Source of the DNA: Pseudomonadota bacterium | GTDB lineage: Bacteria; Myxococcota_A; UBA796; CAJQPC01 | Reading direction: 5' to 3' | Length of the DNA stretch: 64,000 nucleotides | Assembly (NCBI GenBank): GCA_024228935.1 | Contig: JAAESX010000047.1 | Span: 62,001 to 126,000, forward strand | Shown here: positions 34,903 to 43,374 of the stretch, in pieces | How positions within the stretch are numbered: position 1 is the first letter of the stretch | How the letters are laid out: every line of letters starts with the position of its first letter | The notes under the pieces: generated by a model | What the model was told of the DNA's origin: nothing | Database searches by the model: none | The model's input: only the letters and a program-made list of their open reading frames with translations | Translations under genes and position numbers: made by a program

Positions 34903-35448
34903 ATGGACCTCAAACGGCGCACCCTCTTGGGACTCGGACTGGGCGGCACCGTGCTGCTGACCCTCGGCGTGGTCGGCTCGACATGCGGCATCGCGAAGAC
35001 CCCGTCGACGCCTCTCAAGGTGCTGTCCGACAAGCAGTTCTCGACGCTCGCAGCCATCGCCGAGCGCGTGAATCCCGGCGGCGACGGCTTCCCTCCGGCC
35101 AGCGAGTTGGGCGTCGCCGAGGCCATCGACGCCGTCCTCGCGACGCTCCATCCCGGCATCGCTTCCGAGATCGGCCAGGCCCTGATGCTGGTCGAGAACG
35201 CCGTCGCGGGACTGCTCTTCGGCGGACGCCTCAAGGCCTTCACCGAGCACCCGCCCGACGTGCAGGAGATCGTCTGGGCCGAGTGGGCCGAGTCCAGCCT
35301 GGCCACGCGCCGGACGGTCTACAAGGCGCTCACCGGGCTCTGCACGGCCACGTACTGGTCCAATCAGGAGCTCTGGGAGAGCGTCGGCTACCCCGGCCCG
35401 CCGGACGTCAGCTCGCTGCCCACCAGCATCGGGGAGGAGTGGCTGTGA
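34903..35448 (+). CDS. Gluconate 2-dehydrogenase subunit 3-like Tat protein
   Basis: A 181-residue protein with a twin-arginine type signal (LKRRTLLGLGLGGTV). The mature part (LSDKQFSTLAAIAERVNPGG and later QEIVWAEWAESS) matches the small subunit of membrane-bound GMC-type dehydrogenases (gluconate dehydrogenase subunit 3 family). It is needed to export or support the flavoprotein encoded next, whose GTG start overlaps its TGA stop. The 77 bp upstream hold the divergent promoter region shared with the Cys-Ser-Cys genes. Confidence 0.78.
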   Translation: MDLKRRTLLGLGLGGTVLLTLGVVGSTCGIAKTPSTPLKVLSDKQFSTLAAIAERVNPGGDGFPPASELGVAEAIDAVLATLHPGIASEIGQALMLVENAVAGLLFGGRLKAFTEHPPDVQEIVWAEWAESSLATRRTVYKALTGLCTATYWSNQELWESVGYPGPPDVSSLPTSIGEEWL

Positions 35449-36923
35449 GCCTGATCCAGGGGAACACCGTCACCGAGGCCACCGCCGTCTCGACCCAGGT
35501 CTGCATCATCGGGAGCGGCGCGGGCGGCAGCGTCCTGGCCGCCGGACTCGCCGCGCGCGGGGTCGGTGTCGTGGTGCTCGAGGCCGGGCCCTACGTGACC
35601 CGCAAGGACTTCAGCCAGAGCGAAGGCGAGGCCTACCCGGTGCTCTACCAGGACCGGTTCGCTCGAGCGACGGCGGACGCAGCCATCGCCGTCCTGCAAG
35701 GCCGCAGCGTCGGCGGCAGCACGACGGTGAACTGGACGACATGCTTTCGGACCCCCGACCGCGTGCGCGCGTTCTGGAAGGCGGAGTTCGGGCTCGACCT
35801 GGACCTGGACAGCCACTTCGACGCCGTCGAGCAGCGACTGAACATCTCCGAGTGGCCGGTCGAGAACGCCAACAACGCCACACTCAAGACCGCCTGCGAA
35901 GCGCTGGGCTGGGAGTGGTCGCGCCTGCGCCGCAACGTGAAGGGCTGCGCCAACAGCGGCTACTGCGGTCTGGGCTGCCCGTACGACGCCAAGCAGGCGA
36001 TGCTGGTGACCACGATCCAGGACCTGCTCCACGCCGGTGGGCGGCTGTTCTCGGACACCCAGGTCGACCGCATCGAGCACAGCGGCGGCAAGGCGACCCG
36101 GGTCCACGCCACGGCGAACGGCCACGCCGTGACCGTCACCGCCGACAAGGTCGTCGTGGCCGGCGGCGCCATCAACTCGCCGAACCTGCTGCTGGGCAGC
36201 GACATCGACCCCAACGGCCTGGTCGGCAAGCACACGTTCCTGCACCCGGTCGTCGCGGTGACCGGGATCTACCCCCAGGTCATCGCCGGCTGGACGGGCG
36301 CGCCCCAGTCCATCGGCAGCCACGAGTTCATCGAGCGCGAGGGCCCCGGCTGGTTCATGGAGTGCCCGCCGCTCCAGCCCATGCTCGCGAGCGCCGGCTT
36401 CCTGGGCTTCGGCGCCCAGCAGCACCAGTTCATGGCGCAGCTCCCGCACATCTCGAGCTTCCTCTCAATCCTGGCGGACGGCTTCCATCCCGAGGCGCCC
36501 GGCGGCACCGTCACGCGGCGCGGCGATGGCCGGCCGAACATCGACTACCCGGTGAGCGAGGGCCTGGCGGACGCGATGCGAGCCGCACACATCGCGATGG
36601 CGAAGGCCCATCTGGCCGCGGGCGCCGAGGTCTGCGCGACGCTGCACCCCGAGCCGATCGAGCTCCGCAGCGAGGCCGACCTCTCCAAGCTCGAGGAGGC
36701 TCCGTACGGCGCGCTCGAGCACTCGATCTTCACGGCCCACCAGATGGGCGGCTGCCGCATGCACAGCGACGACACCCAGGGTGTGGTGACCCCGGACCAC
36801 AAGGTCGTCGGGTTCGACAATCTGTATGTGGTGGACGGCTCGGTGCTTCCGACTTCGCTGGGGGTGAACCCGAGCGAGACCATCTACGGGCTGGCCCACC
36901 GGGCTGTGGACCTGCTCGCATGA
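35445..36923 (+). CDS. GMC-family FAD oxidoreductase
   Basis: A 492-residue flavoprotein. The Rossmann motif CIIGSGAGGSVLAAGLAARG begins at about residue 17. GRSVGGSTTVNW is the GMC signature region. Cys-rich NVKGCANSGYCGLGCPYDAKQA matches the glucose/cholesterol-oxidase-like branch. The C-terminal active-site region includes HQMGGCRMHS and VVDGSVLPTSLGVNPSETI. It oxidises an alcohol or sugar and, with the Tat-exported partner, probably works in the periplasm. GTG start from the overlap with the upstream stop. Confidence 0.85.
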   Translation: MSLIQGNTVTEATAVSTQVCIIGSGAGGSVLAAGLAARGVGVVVLEAGPYVTRKDFSQSEGEAYPVLYQDRFARATADAAIAVLQGRSVGGSTTVNWTTCFRTPDRVRAFWKAEFGLDLDLDSHFDAVEQRLNISEWPVENANNATLKTACEALGWEWSRLRRNVKGCANSGYCGLGCPYDAKQAMLVTTIQDLLHAGGRLFSDTQVDRIEHSGGKATRVHATANGHAVTVTADKVVVAGGAINSPNLLLGSDIDPNGLVGKHTFLHPVVAVTGIYPQVIAGWTGAPQSIGSHEFIEREGPGWFMECPPLQPMLASAGFLGFGAQQHQFMAQLPHISSFLSILADGFHPEAPGGTVTRRGDGRPNIDYPVSEGLADAMRAAHIAMAKAHLAAGAEVCATLHPEPIELRSEADLSKLEEAPYGALEHSIFTAHQMGGCRMHSDDTQGVVTPDHKVVGFDNLYVVDGSVLPTSLGVNPSETIYGLAHRAVDLLA

Positions 36924-37579
36924 TGTGGCTCCTGGCGTGCACCGCCGGAGTCGACGACACCGGCGCGTCGCTGTGGGGACCGGGCGAGAACGAAGACGAG
37001 TACGGCCACCCGCGGCCGCTGTTGGCCTCGTGCTCCATGGAGTCGGACAGCTCCAGATCCGGGCACGTCGAGTACACGTACGACGCCCGAGGCTACCTGA
37101 CCGTCCTCGGCTACCAGGGCTACCTCGACTGGGAGGAGGAGATCCACGTCACGGTCATCGACGACCTGTCGCGGCCCGTCTCCTTGGACAGCACGACAGC
37201 GCACGGACAGTACGAGTACACCTGGACCTACGAGGGCAACACCTGGCGCATGCTGTCCTCCCCCGACGGCGACTGGACGTGGACGACCGACACGACGGCT
37301 GAGATGTGGCGCAACGACGCCTGCTCCATCCAGCTCACCCTCACCGAGGGCCTTCGGCTGGCCGAGCGGCGCGACGTCTGCGACCGGAACGACGCGAACA
37401 CGAGCGGTTGGCGGTACAGCTGGGAAGGCGAACGGATGGCTTCCAGAGAGCAGATCTACGAAGGCAACGGTGCCCGATACGAGTACGTATACGGCCCCGA
37501 TCGCCGCCTTGCGAGCCACGTGTACACGAACGCGGTCGGCTACCGGGACGACCGGACCTACACCTGGGACTGCCCATGA
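36920..37579 (+). CDS. YD-repeat-like lipoprotein, tandem copy 1
   Basis: A 219-residue predicted lipoprotein, MMWLLACTAGVDD, Cys at residue 7. The start overlaps the GMC stop and the stop overlaps the next start. The mature chain shows YD/RHS-type repeats (YTYDARGYLTVLGYQG, YTWTYEGNTW, YEYVYGPDRRLASHVY) and ends TWDCP. The next gene product has the same plan, including the GENEDE-type linker and the same C-terminus. Function is unknown; YD repeats usually bind ligands or wrap cargo. Confidence 0.62.
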   Translation: MMWLLACTAGVDDTGASLWGPGENEDEYGHPRPLLASCSMESDSSRSGHVEYTYDARGYLTVLGYQGYLDWEEEIHVTVIDDLSRPVSLDSTTAHGQYEYTWTYEGNTWRMLSSPDGDWTWTTDTTAEMWRNDACSIQLTLTEGLRLAERRDVCDRNDANTSGWRYSWEGERMASREQIYEGNGARYEYVYGPDRRLASHVYTNAVGYRDDRTYTWDCP

Positions 37580-38226
37580 TCCTCCTGCTCGCCTGCGCCG
37601 GCTCCCCCGGCGAGAACGAAGACGACCTCGGAACGCCTCGCGACGACCTCACGGGCTGCTCCAGCCACCTGGTCGAGGACGACGACACCACCGTCGACGA
37701 CGTCTACGACGACAACGGGCACCTGTCCGAGCGAACGCTCACCGATGACGCCGCGGTGGTGATCACGTACACGACGACGCTCGACGACCAACGCCGACCG
37801 GTCCGCACCGAGATCCCGCTCGAGGGCGGCGAGGTCGTCTGGTCCGAGAACACCTGGATCGAGAACACCTGGAAGCTGGCGGGCCAGAGCCGCGGACGCG
37901 ATGGCGAGACCTACTCGACGACGACCTGGGACTGGGGACGGGGGACGGTCACGGTCACCGACGACGCCCTGCCGGACTGCTCGACCGAGGTCACGATGGA
38001 CGGCCTGCGGTGGACCGGGGCGGAGACGTACTGCCCGGACCACATCCGGTCCGAGGCGCAGGTCTGGGAGGACGACCGCGTCGTCTCGATCACGGTCGAC
38101 GAGTTGGAGTTCGACACATCGATCACGCAGGCGTTCACGTGGGATGGCGGGCTGCTCGCAGGAGGAGAGACCCACGACGACGAGGGGCTCGTGTCCAGCT
38201 ACGAGGTCACCTGGGACTGCCCGTGA
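37576..38226 (+). CDS. YD-repeat-like lipoprotein, tandem copy 2
   Basis: A 216-residue predicted lipoprotein, MILLLACAGSPGENED, Cys at residue 7. It is a paralogue of the upstream gene: same linker, VDDVYDDNGHLSER in place of YTYDARGYLT, and the same ending TWDCP. Its stop overlaps a GTG that starts a seven-codon vestige of a third copy. The set probably arose by tandem duplication with the ATGA junction kept. Confidence 0.62.
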   Translation: MILLLACAGSPGENEDDLGTPRDDLTGCSSHLVEDDDTTVDDVYDDNGHLSERTLTDDAAVVITYTTTLDDQRRPVRTEIPLEGGEVVWSENTWIENTWKLAGQSRGRDGETYSTTTWDWGRGTVTVTDDALPDCSTEVTMDGLRWTGAETYCPDHIRSEAQVWEDDRVVSITVDELEFDTSITQAFTWDGGLLAGGETHDDEGLVSSYEVTWDCP

Positions 38227-38243
38227 TCTGGCTCCTCGCGTAG
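38223..38243 (+). pseudogene. Vestige of a third tandem lipoprotein copy
   Basis: GTG at 38223 overlaps the preceding stop exactly as in the two intact copies and codes for VIWLLA, then TAG. This is the signal peptide of the family ending where the lipobox Cys should be. Nothing recognisable follows before the convergent gene at 38250. Confidence 0.4.
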
Positions 38244-38249
38244 CCCTGA

Positions 38250-38753
38250 CTACATGTATCCGTATTCGTTCAACCAATCACAGTCGTTGAAGCACGTCTC
38301 CCGCCAGCACGTGAACCCGGCCGGACAGTCGGCCTGACCGCTGCATGACGGATAGCAGTACGCCTGGATGCAGTCGTAGTCGGGCGCGATGCAACTCGGG
38401 CCACAGTTGTCGCAGACCAGGAAGTCCCGAACACACTCGCCGCCCTCGCAGTACTCGCCCGCCGCACAGTCTCGCTGCGTGTCCGTGCAGCTCGCCTGCA
38501 GCACGCACTCACCCGACACGCACCCGTACTGTAGCGGACAGTCCAAGGCCTGCTGGCAGCCCTCCTCGCAACGGTACGTCTCCGGGTCACAGAACTCCCC
38601 ATGCACACAGACATTGGAGTCGAGGCACTCGACCGTGACGCACTCGGCCTCGCCCGCCAACACGTCGCCCTGGCAGGCCTGGCTCTCGTCACAGTCCGCA
38701 TGGGTGAAGCACTCGCTGGTGCCTCCACACGCCAGCAGGAGCATCAAGGACAT
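38250..38753 (-). CDS. Cys-rich (EGF/Dickkopf-like) lipoprotein
   Basis: A 167-residue predicted lipoprotein, MSLMLLLACGGTSEC, Cys at residue 9. About 25 Cys occur in repeated short modules such as CFTHADCDESQACQG, CVSGEC and CPAGFTCW, the disulfide-knot pattern of myxobacterial Cys-rich surface proteins. Its 5' end overlaps the VWA gene by 10 bp, so both are co-expressed. Function is unknown; extracellular display is likely. Confidence 0.65.
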   Translation of the reverse strand: MSLMLLLACGGTSECFTHADCDESQACQGDVLAGEAECVTVECLDSNVCVHGEFCDPETYRCEEGCQQALDCPLQYGCVSGECVLQASCTDTQRDCAAGEYCEGGECVRDFLVCDNCGPSCIAPDYDCIQAYCYPSCSGQADCPAGFTCWRETCFNDCDWLNEYGYM

Positions 38754-39745
38754 GGTGTCTCCTGGCCGTTCCCGTACCGGTAGTAGACCTGGATTGTGCT
38801 GTTGCTCGAGGGGTGGTCGTCGAACAGGACGGTCGGGATGCCCGTCCCGCCGTCCTCGTCCGGCTCGAGCACGAACTGCCAGCCGTCCCCACACTCGAGC
38901 AGGGTCTCGCCGACCGTCACCTCGAGCGAGGACACATCGGGCATCTGGGCCAGGACGAAGCGCTTCCGAAGGCGACTGGCGTTCAGGCTGAGCTCCTCGA
39001 CGATGCCGCTGAAGTCGTCGTCGCAGATGTTGGCGACCACCCCGCCCGACAGCTCGGCGGCCTCGAGGTAGCGGGTCCCACCGACAGCCGACGAGACCGT
39101 GGTCGGGCAGTCGTTGTCGTCGCTCAGCGCCACGAGCGCAGACAGGGTCACCGCGTCGCGCCCCAGCGCGGGGTCCTTCATCTTCCGCAGCTCGTTCAGG
39201 TAGACCCACACCGGCTCGGGCGAGGCGTCCTGTTCATCCGAGACGTAGATGACCGACAGCTTGGCGTCGTCGCGCAACAGCCCCGTGTTCGTGCCGTCGG
39301 CGATGCGCTCGCCCAGCGCCATGTAGCTGGCGTGCATCCCCATCTCGGCGCCACTGCCGCAGATGCCGACCCGGACCATGTCCGCGAAGTGCCGCTCGGC
39401 GTCCGGTGTCCCCGGCGCCAGGATGATGCGGCGCGACAGCTCACCGTCTTCCGGCATCGCCGCGATGGCCTCGGCCGTGCACTCGGCCCAGTACCCGGGG
39501 CTGACCGGCTCGCCGATCGTCGTGCTGACCACCGCGATCTGGTAGTCGACATCGGCCTCGACGAAGGTCGAGATGAACCCCTGGAAGTTCTCGATCAGCC
39601 GCTCCTGGTAGGGCGCCATCGAGTAGCTGTTGTCGACGACCAGCAGGATGTCGACCGCGTCGGGCGGGTCCTGCTGGAAGACATCGGTGCGCTGCTGGAC
39701 CGTGTAGCCGTAGTCCTGGCAGGCGAGAAGCATCAGAAGCTGCAC
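38744..39745 (-). CDS. VWA-domain lipoprotein
   Basis: A 333-residue predicted lipoprotein starting GTG (MQLLMLLACQDYG, Cys at residue 9); an in-frame TAG four codons upstream excludes a longer signal. A von Willebrand A domain follows with the MIDAS motif DNSYS near residue 39 and VIYVSDEQD near residue 165. The C-terminal region is a beta-domain ending YRYGNGQETPCP. It should bind a ligand through a divalent metal ion. It is translationally coupled to the Cys-rich lipoprotein gene downstream. Confidence 0.72.
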   Translation of the reverse strand: MQLLMLLACQDYGYTVQQRTDVFQQDPPDAVDILLVVDNSYSMAPYQERLIENFQGFISTFVEADVDYQIAVVSTTIGEPVSPGYWAECTAEAIAAMPEDGELSRRIILAPGTPDAERHFADMVRVGICGSGAEMGMHASYMALGERIADGTNTGLLRDDAKLSVIYVSDEQDASPEPVWVYLNELRKMKDPALGRDAVTLSALVALSDDNDCPTTVSSAVGGTRYLEAAELSGGVVANICDDDFSGIVEELSLNASRLRKRFVLAQMPDVSSLEVTVGETLLECGDGWQFVLEPDEDGGTGIPTVLFDDHPSSNSTIQVYYRYGNGQETPCP

Positions 39746-39779
39746 CTCGGCAGCCTATCCAGGGCTCTACGATGGCGCG

Positions 39780-40639
39780 GTGGCACGTTGGCGTCGTCGA
39801 CTCGGCATTGCGGTGGTCGGGGGAGTCCTGGGGCTCCTGGCCAGCAGCCCGCTGTGGCTCCGACCCGACTCCGCGCCCCCCGAGTTCGAGACGCACGCGC
39901 CGACCGAGGCGACGCTGGACTCGCCGAAGATCGCCGAGGGCCCCGTCACCGTCCGGGTCGTGACCGCGCAAGGCGCGCCCGCCGGCGAGACGACGCTCAT
40001 CGTCGACCACCCCGACTGGGACTCCCGCCACTGGCTGGACACCGATGAGGACGGGATCCTCCGCCTCGACGTCCCGCTCGGAAGCATCCTGAGGCCAGCG
40101 GCCCGCTCGACGCCCGAGCGCGCGACATCGACCTGCTCGAGGGGACCCTGGTCCACGGCGAGATCCTGGACGCCCAGACCGGCGAGCCCGTCGCGGGCGT
40201 GACGGTGGCTGCGGTGGCGCTCGAGGGAAGCCGCCCGACCTCGGCAGGACGGGGCCTGTCGGACGAGGACGGTCTGTACGCGATCCAGGGCCTCCCACCG
40301 GGCGAGATCCAGGTGTTCCTGCCCACCGATCCGCTCGATCGAGCGTCCGGCGTGCTGGATGAGGAGCTGGCGCTGGACCTGGTCCGCAGTCCGCCGGGCG
40401 ACGTCTCCACCCGACGCGGCGCCGACGGGAGTCTGTGGGTCACCGGGCTCGGCGACGACGCTCCCGACGGGCTCGAAGCCGGCGACCGGATCGAGGCGGT
40501 CGAGCTCTTCGGCGTGGACCCGAACGAGCTGATCCCGGGTGCCGGCGACGCGCTCCTCGACGTGCTGGCCGGCGCCAGCGATCTCCCCGGCGTGACGCTG
40601 GTCGTCGGGCGCGATGGCGAGTTCTGGGAACTCGACTGA
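39780..40639 (+). pseudogene. Carboxypeptidase-regulatory-like membrane-anchored protein, frameshifted
   Basis: It begins at GTG 39780 with a basic N-terminus and one membrane helix (LGIAVVGGVLGLLASSPLWL), then a beta region (VTVRVVTAQGAPAGETTLIV). Near 40085-40100 the pattern moves to another frame: GPLDARARDIDLLEGTLVHG, then the carboxypeptidase-regulatory-like motif DAQTGEPVAGVTV and YAIQGLPPGE, and a PDZ-like end (GDRIEAVELFG, GVTLVVGRDGE). The shift is that expected from a one-base deletion. It is either a pseudogene or a sequence error. Confidence 0.6.
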
Positions 40640-40661
40640 GTTCCGGGCATCCTGCTGCGCC

Positions 40662-41807
40662 ATGAAGCCGACCCGACGCCATCTGATCTCGACCGCGACC
40701 GCCGCCCTGCTGCTCGGGGCCTGCACGGGCCCGAGCGTGGACACGCCGACCAGGGACTCCGGCCCCGACTCCGAGAGCGACTCGGGCGACACCGGCGAGC
40801 CCGCCGACTGCCCCGATCCGCTCGCCGACGGCACGCTGGTCGAGCTCATCGAGTTCGAGGACGGCGACCTGCCGAGCGAGACCCGCCTCGAGTCCGGGCT
40901 GGACGGCCGCTACGCCATCGACCTCGAGACCCTGGACGACGAGCCCAACCCGACCATTCCGCAGGACCGGTTCTTCATCCGGACGTTCGCCCCGAACGAC
41001 CTGGACGACCACGCCCTGCAGGTGAACGGCGTCGAGACCTCGCTGCCCGACTCCCAGGACGTCGGCCACGTGCTGATCGAGTGCAGCGGCAACGGCAGCA
41101 ACCGCAGCTTCGGCCTGATCTCCGCGGCCAGCTGGGCGGGGGTGCCCGTGCTCGATGTCCTCGACGCCGACTGGATCCAGGTGACCGGCTTCGACGACCA
41201 CGGCGGCAGCGGCTCGGGCCACTCGACCGAGGGCTGCAGCTGGATCTTCTCGCGGGATCAGCTCGAGCACGCGGTCCTGGCCACCCACATGAACGGCGAG
41301 CCCCTGAGCGAGGACCACGGGGCCCCGGTCCGCCTCCTCATCCCCGGCTGGTACGGCTGCGCGGACGTGAAGTGGGTGAGTGACCTGGACGAGGTGGCCT
41401 CGGACGCCAACGCGACCTCGCAGATGAAGGAGTTCGCCAGCCGCACGCACCAGACCGCCGAGCACAGCAAGGCCCGGGACTACGCCGCCGCCCAGATGCA
41501 GGTCTCGGCGATGCCCGTCCGCGTCGAGCGGTGGGAGCTCGATGGCGAGACCGTCTACCGGGTCGTCGGCATCCTGTGGGGCGGCACCGAGATCACAGAG
41601 AACCTGCAGATCAAGCTCGACGGCGGCTGGGAGGACGTCACGTTCTGCCCGGCCGTCGACACCACCCGGACCTGGACGACCTGGAGCCACATCTGGCGCC
41701 CGGGTGACACGGGACGGGTCGACATCAAGCTCCGGGTCGATGCGGACGTCGCGCAAGTCCGGCTGGACAGTGGCTATTACGAGCGAACGGTCGTGATCCG
41801 CGGTTAG
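40662..41807 (+). CDS. Sulfite-oxidase-family molybdopterin oxidoreductase, Tat lipoprotein
   Basis: A 381-residue protein with a Tat-type signal (TRRHLISTATAALLLGAC) ending in a lipobox Cys near residue 21. A linker rich in Asp/Ser follows. The molybdopterin domain shows the cofactor Cys in LIECSGNGSNR and the signature LATHMNGEPLSEDHGAPVRLLI and PGWYGCADVKWV. A C-terminal Mo-co dimerisation-like beta domain completes it. It is exported folded with its cofactor and oxidises or reduces a sulfur compound; the substrate is unknown. moaC, 3.4 kb away, serves cofactor synthesis. Confidence 0.82.
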   Translation: MKPTRRHLISTATAALLLGACTGPSVDTPTRDSGPDSESDSGDTGEPADCPDPLADGTLVELIEFEDGDLPSETRLESGLDGRYAIDLETLDDEPNPTIPQDRFFIRTFAPNDLDDHALQVNGVETSLPDSQDVGHVLIECSGNGSNRSFGLISAASWAGVPVLDVLDADWIQVTGFDDHGGSGSGHSTEGCSWIFSRDQLEHAVLATHMNGEPLSEDHGAPVRLLIPGWYGCADVKWVSDLDEVASDANATSQMKEFASRTHQTAEHSKARDYAAAQMQVSAMPVRVERWELDGETVYRVVGILWGGTEITENLQIKLDGGWEDVTFCPAVDTTRTWTTWSHIWRPGDTGRVDIKLRVDADVAQVRLDSGYYERTVVIRG

Positions 41808-41833
41808 AGGCGCGACCTGCCCGGTCCAGACGC

Positions 41834-42388
41834 ATGATCATCCCCATCCTCTTCGAGCCCAACCCCCTGCTGCACCAGAAGGCCCGACCCGTCCGCGAGG
41901 ACGAGTTCGGCGCGGACCTGGAGCGGCGCCTGCGTGACATGGCCGAGACCATGTACGCCGCCCCCGGCGTGGGCCTGGCGGGTCCACAGGTCGGGGACCT
42001 GCGCCGCCTCATCGTCGTGGACCTGACCGAGGACCGCGACGACGAGGGCCGCCGCAAGAAGGGCGAGGCCCTGACCCTGATGGTCAACCCGATCTTCCTG
42101 TCCAAGAGCAAGGAGGTCTTCAAATGGGAGGAGGGCTGCCTCTCGGTGCCCGAGTTCTGGGAGTACTTCGAGCGGCCCAAGTACGTGAAGGTCCAGTACC
42201 GCGACCCCTACGGCGGCACGCACGAGCTCGATCTCGCCGACTACCCGGGCGTCATCCTGCAGCACGAGATGGACCACCTCGAGGGCATCACCCTGCTCGA
42301 CCGGGTCAGCCGACTGAAGAAGACCCGCTACCTGAAGAAGGTGAAGAAGTTCAAGCAGCGGCTCGAGGAAGAAGAGGCGGCCTGGTAG
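41834..42388 (+). CDS. def: Peptide deformylase
   Basis: A 184-residue peptide deformylase, removing the N-formyl group from new proteins. All three motifs are present: GVGLAGPQVG near residues 46-55, EGCLSVP near 98-104 (metal Cys), and QHEMDHLEG near 143-151 (two metal His and the catalytic Glu). A basic C-terminal helix (LKKVKKFKQRLEEEE) is typical. fmt starts directly after its stop. Confidence 0.96.
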   Translation: MIIPILFEPNPLLHQKARPVREDEFGADLERRLRDMAETMYAAPGVGLAGPQVGDLRRLIVVDLTEDRDDEGRRKKGEALTLMVNPIFLSKSKEVFKWEEGCLSVPEFWEYFERPKYVKVQYRDPYGGTHELDLADYPGVILQHEMDHLEGITLLDRVSRLKKTRYLKKVKKFKQRLEEEEAAW

Positions 42389-43309
42389 GTGCGTGTCGCG
42401 TTCTTCGGCACCCCGGCCTACGCGGTGCCCACCCTCGATGCCCTGATCGCCGCCGGCCACGACGTGGTCACGGTCGTCGCGCAGCCCGACAAGCGCAGCG
42501 GCCGCGGCAAGAAGCTGCAGTCCCCGCCCACCGTGGCGCGAGCCCGAGAGCTGGGCATCAAGACCCGGCAGCCGCGCGGGGTGCGCTCGGGCCCGTTCCC
42601 GACGAACTACGGCGCGCTCGAGCTCGATGTCGCCGTCGTGGTCGCGTACGGGCGGATCCTTCCGCAGGCCATCCTCGACGTGCCTCGCCTGGGCTCGCTC
42701 AACGGGCACGGCTCGCTGCTCCCTCGCTGGCGCGGCGCGGGACCCATCCAGTGGGCGCTCCGCTCGGGCGACGCCGAGACCGGGGTCTGCACGATGCAGA
42801 TGGACGCGGGCCTCGACACCGGCGACGTCCTGCTGACGGCACGGACGCCCATCGACCCTGACGAGACCAGCATCGAGCTGGCCGAGCGGCTGGCGCAGAT
42901 CACCGCCGAGCTGTGCGTCGAGACGCTGGCCCAGCTCGAGACCCTCACGCCCCAGCCCCAGGACGACGCGCTCGCGACGCACGCACGCATGTTCACCAAG
43001 GCGGACGCTCTCCTGGACATCACGCTGCCGGCGAAGACTCTCCACGACATCGTTCGCGCCCAGCAGCCCTGGCCTGGAGCGCAGCTGACGTTCCGCGGCG
43101 ACACCTTCAAGCTGAAGCGGACCCGAGTGGTCGAAGGGAGCGGCGCTCCCGGCGCCGTGCTCGAGGCGAAGAAGCGCCTGGTCATCGCGTGCGGCGAGGG
43201 CGCGCTCGAGGTCCTGAGCGGCCAGCTCCCGGGCAAGCCCGCGCGGTCCGGGCGCGATCTGGCGAACGGCGGACGCATCGAGGTCGGCGAGTCGCTGACA
43301 TCGGCCTGA
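42389..43309 (+). CDS. fmt: Methionyl-tRNA formyltransferase
   Basis: A 306-residue enzyme that formylates initiator Met-tRNA using 10-formyl-THF. The start GTG at 42389 follows the def stop without a gap. RVAFFGTPAYAVPTLDAL is the N-terminus. The catalytic region is SLNGHGSLLPRWRGAGPIQWA with the essential Asn and His near residues 107-109, and QMDAGLDTGDVLL follows. A C-terminal OB-like domain binds tRNA. def-fmt is a standard pair. Confidence 0.95.
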   Translation: MRVAFFGTPAYAVPTLDALIAAGHDVVTVVAQPDKRSGRGKKLQSPPTVARARELGIKTRQPRGVRSGPFPTNYGALELDVAVVVAYGRILPQAILDVPRLGSLNGHGSLLPRWRGAGPIQWALRSGDAETGVCTMQMDAGLDTGDVLLTARTPIDPDETSIELAERLAQITAELCVETLAQLETLTPQPQDDALATHARMFTKADALLDITLPAKTLHDIVRAQQPWPGAQLTFRGDTFKLKRTRVVEGSGAPGAVLEAKKRLVIACGEGALEVLSGQLPGKPARSGRDLANGGRIEVGESLTSA

Positions 43310-43374
43310 GCCCGGGCAGACAGCGACGCTGAGCGGCTGACGGACGAGAGTGAGCCTCCCGCCCGGAGCCCATC

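Noticed and set aside
40662..40760. Adding this protein to the list of short uncharged signals
   Set aside because: Its signal is a normal-length Tat type with Arg-Arg, so it does not share the pattern.
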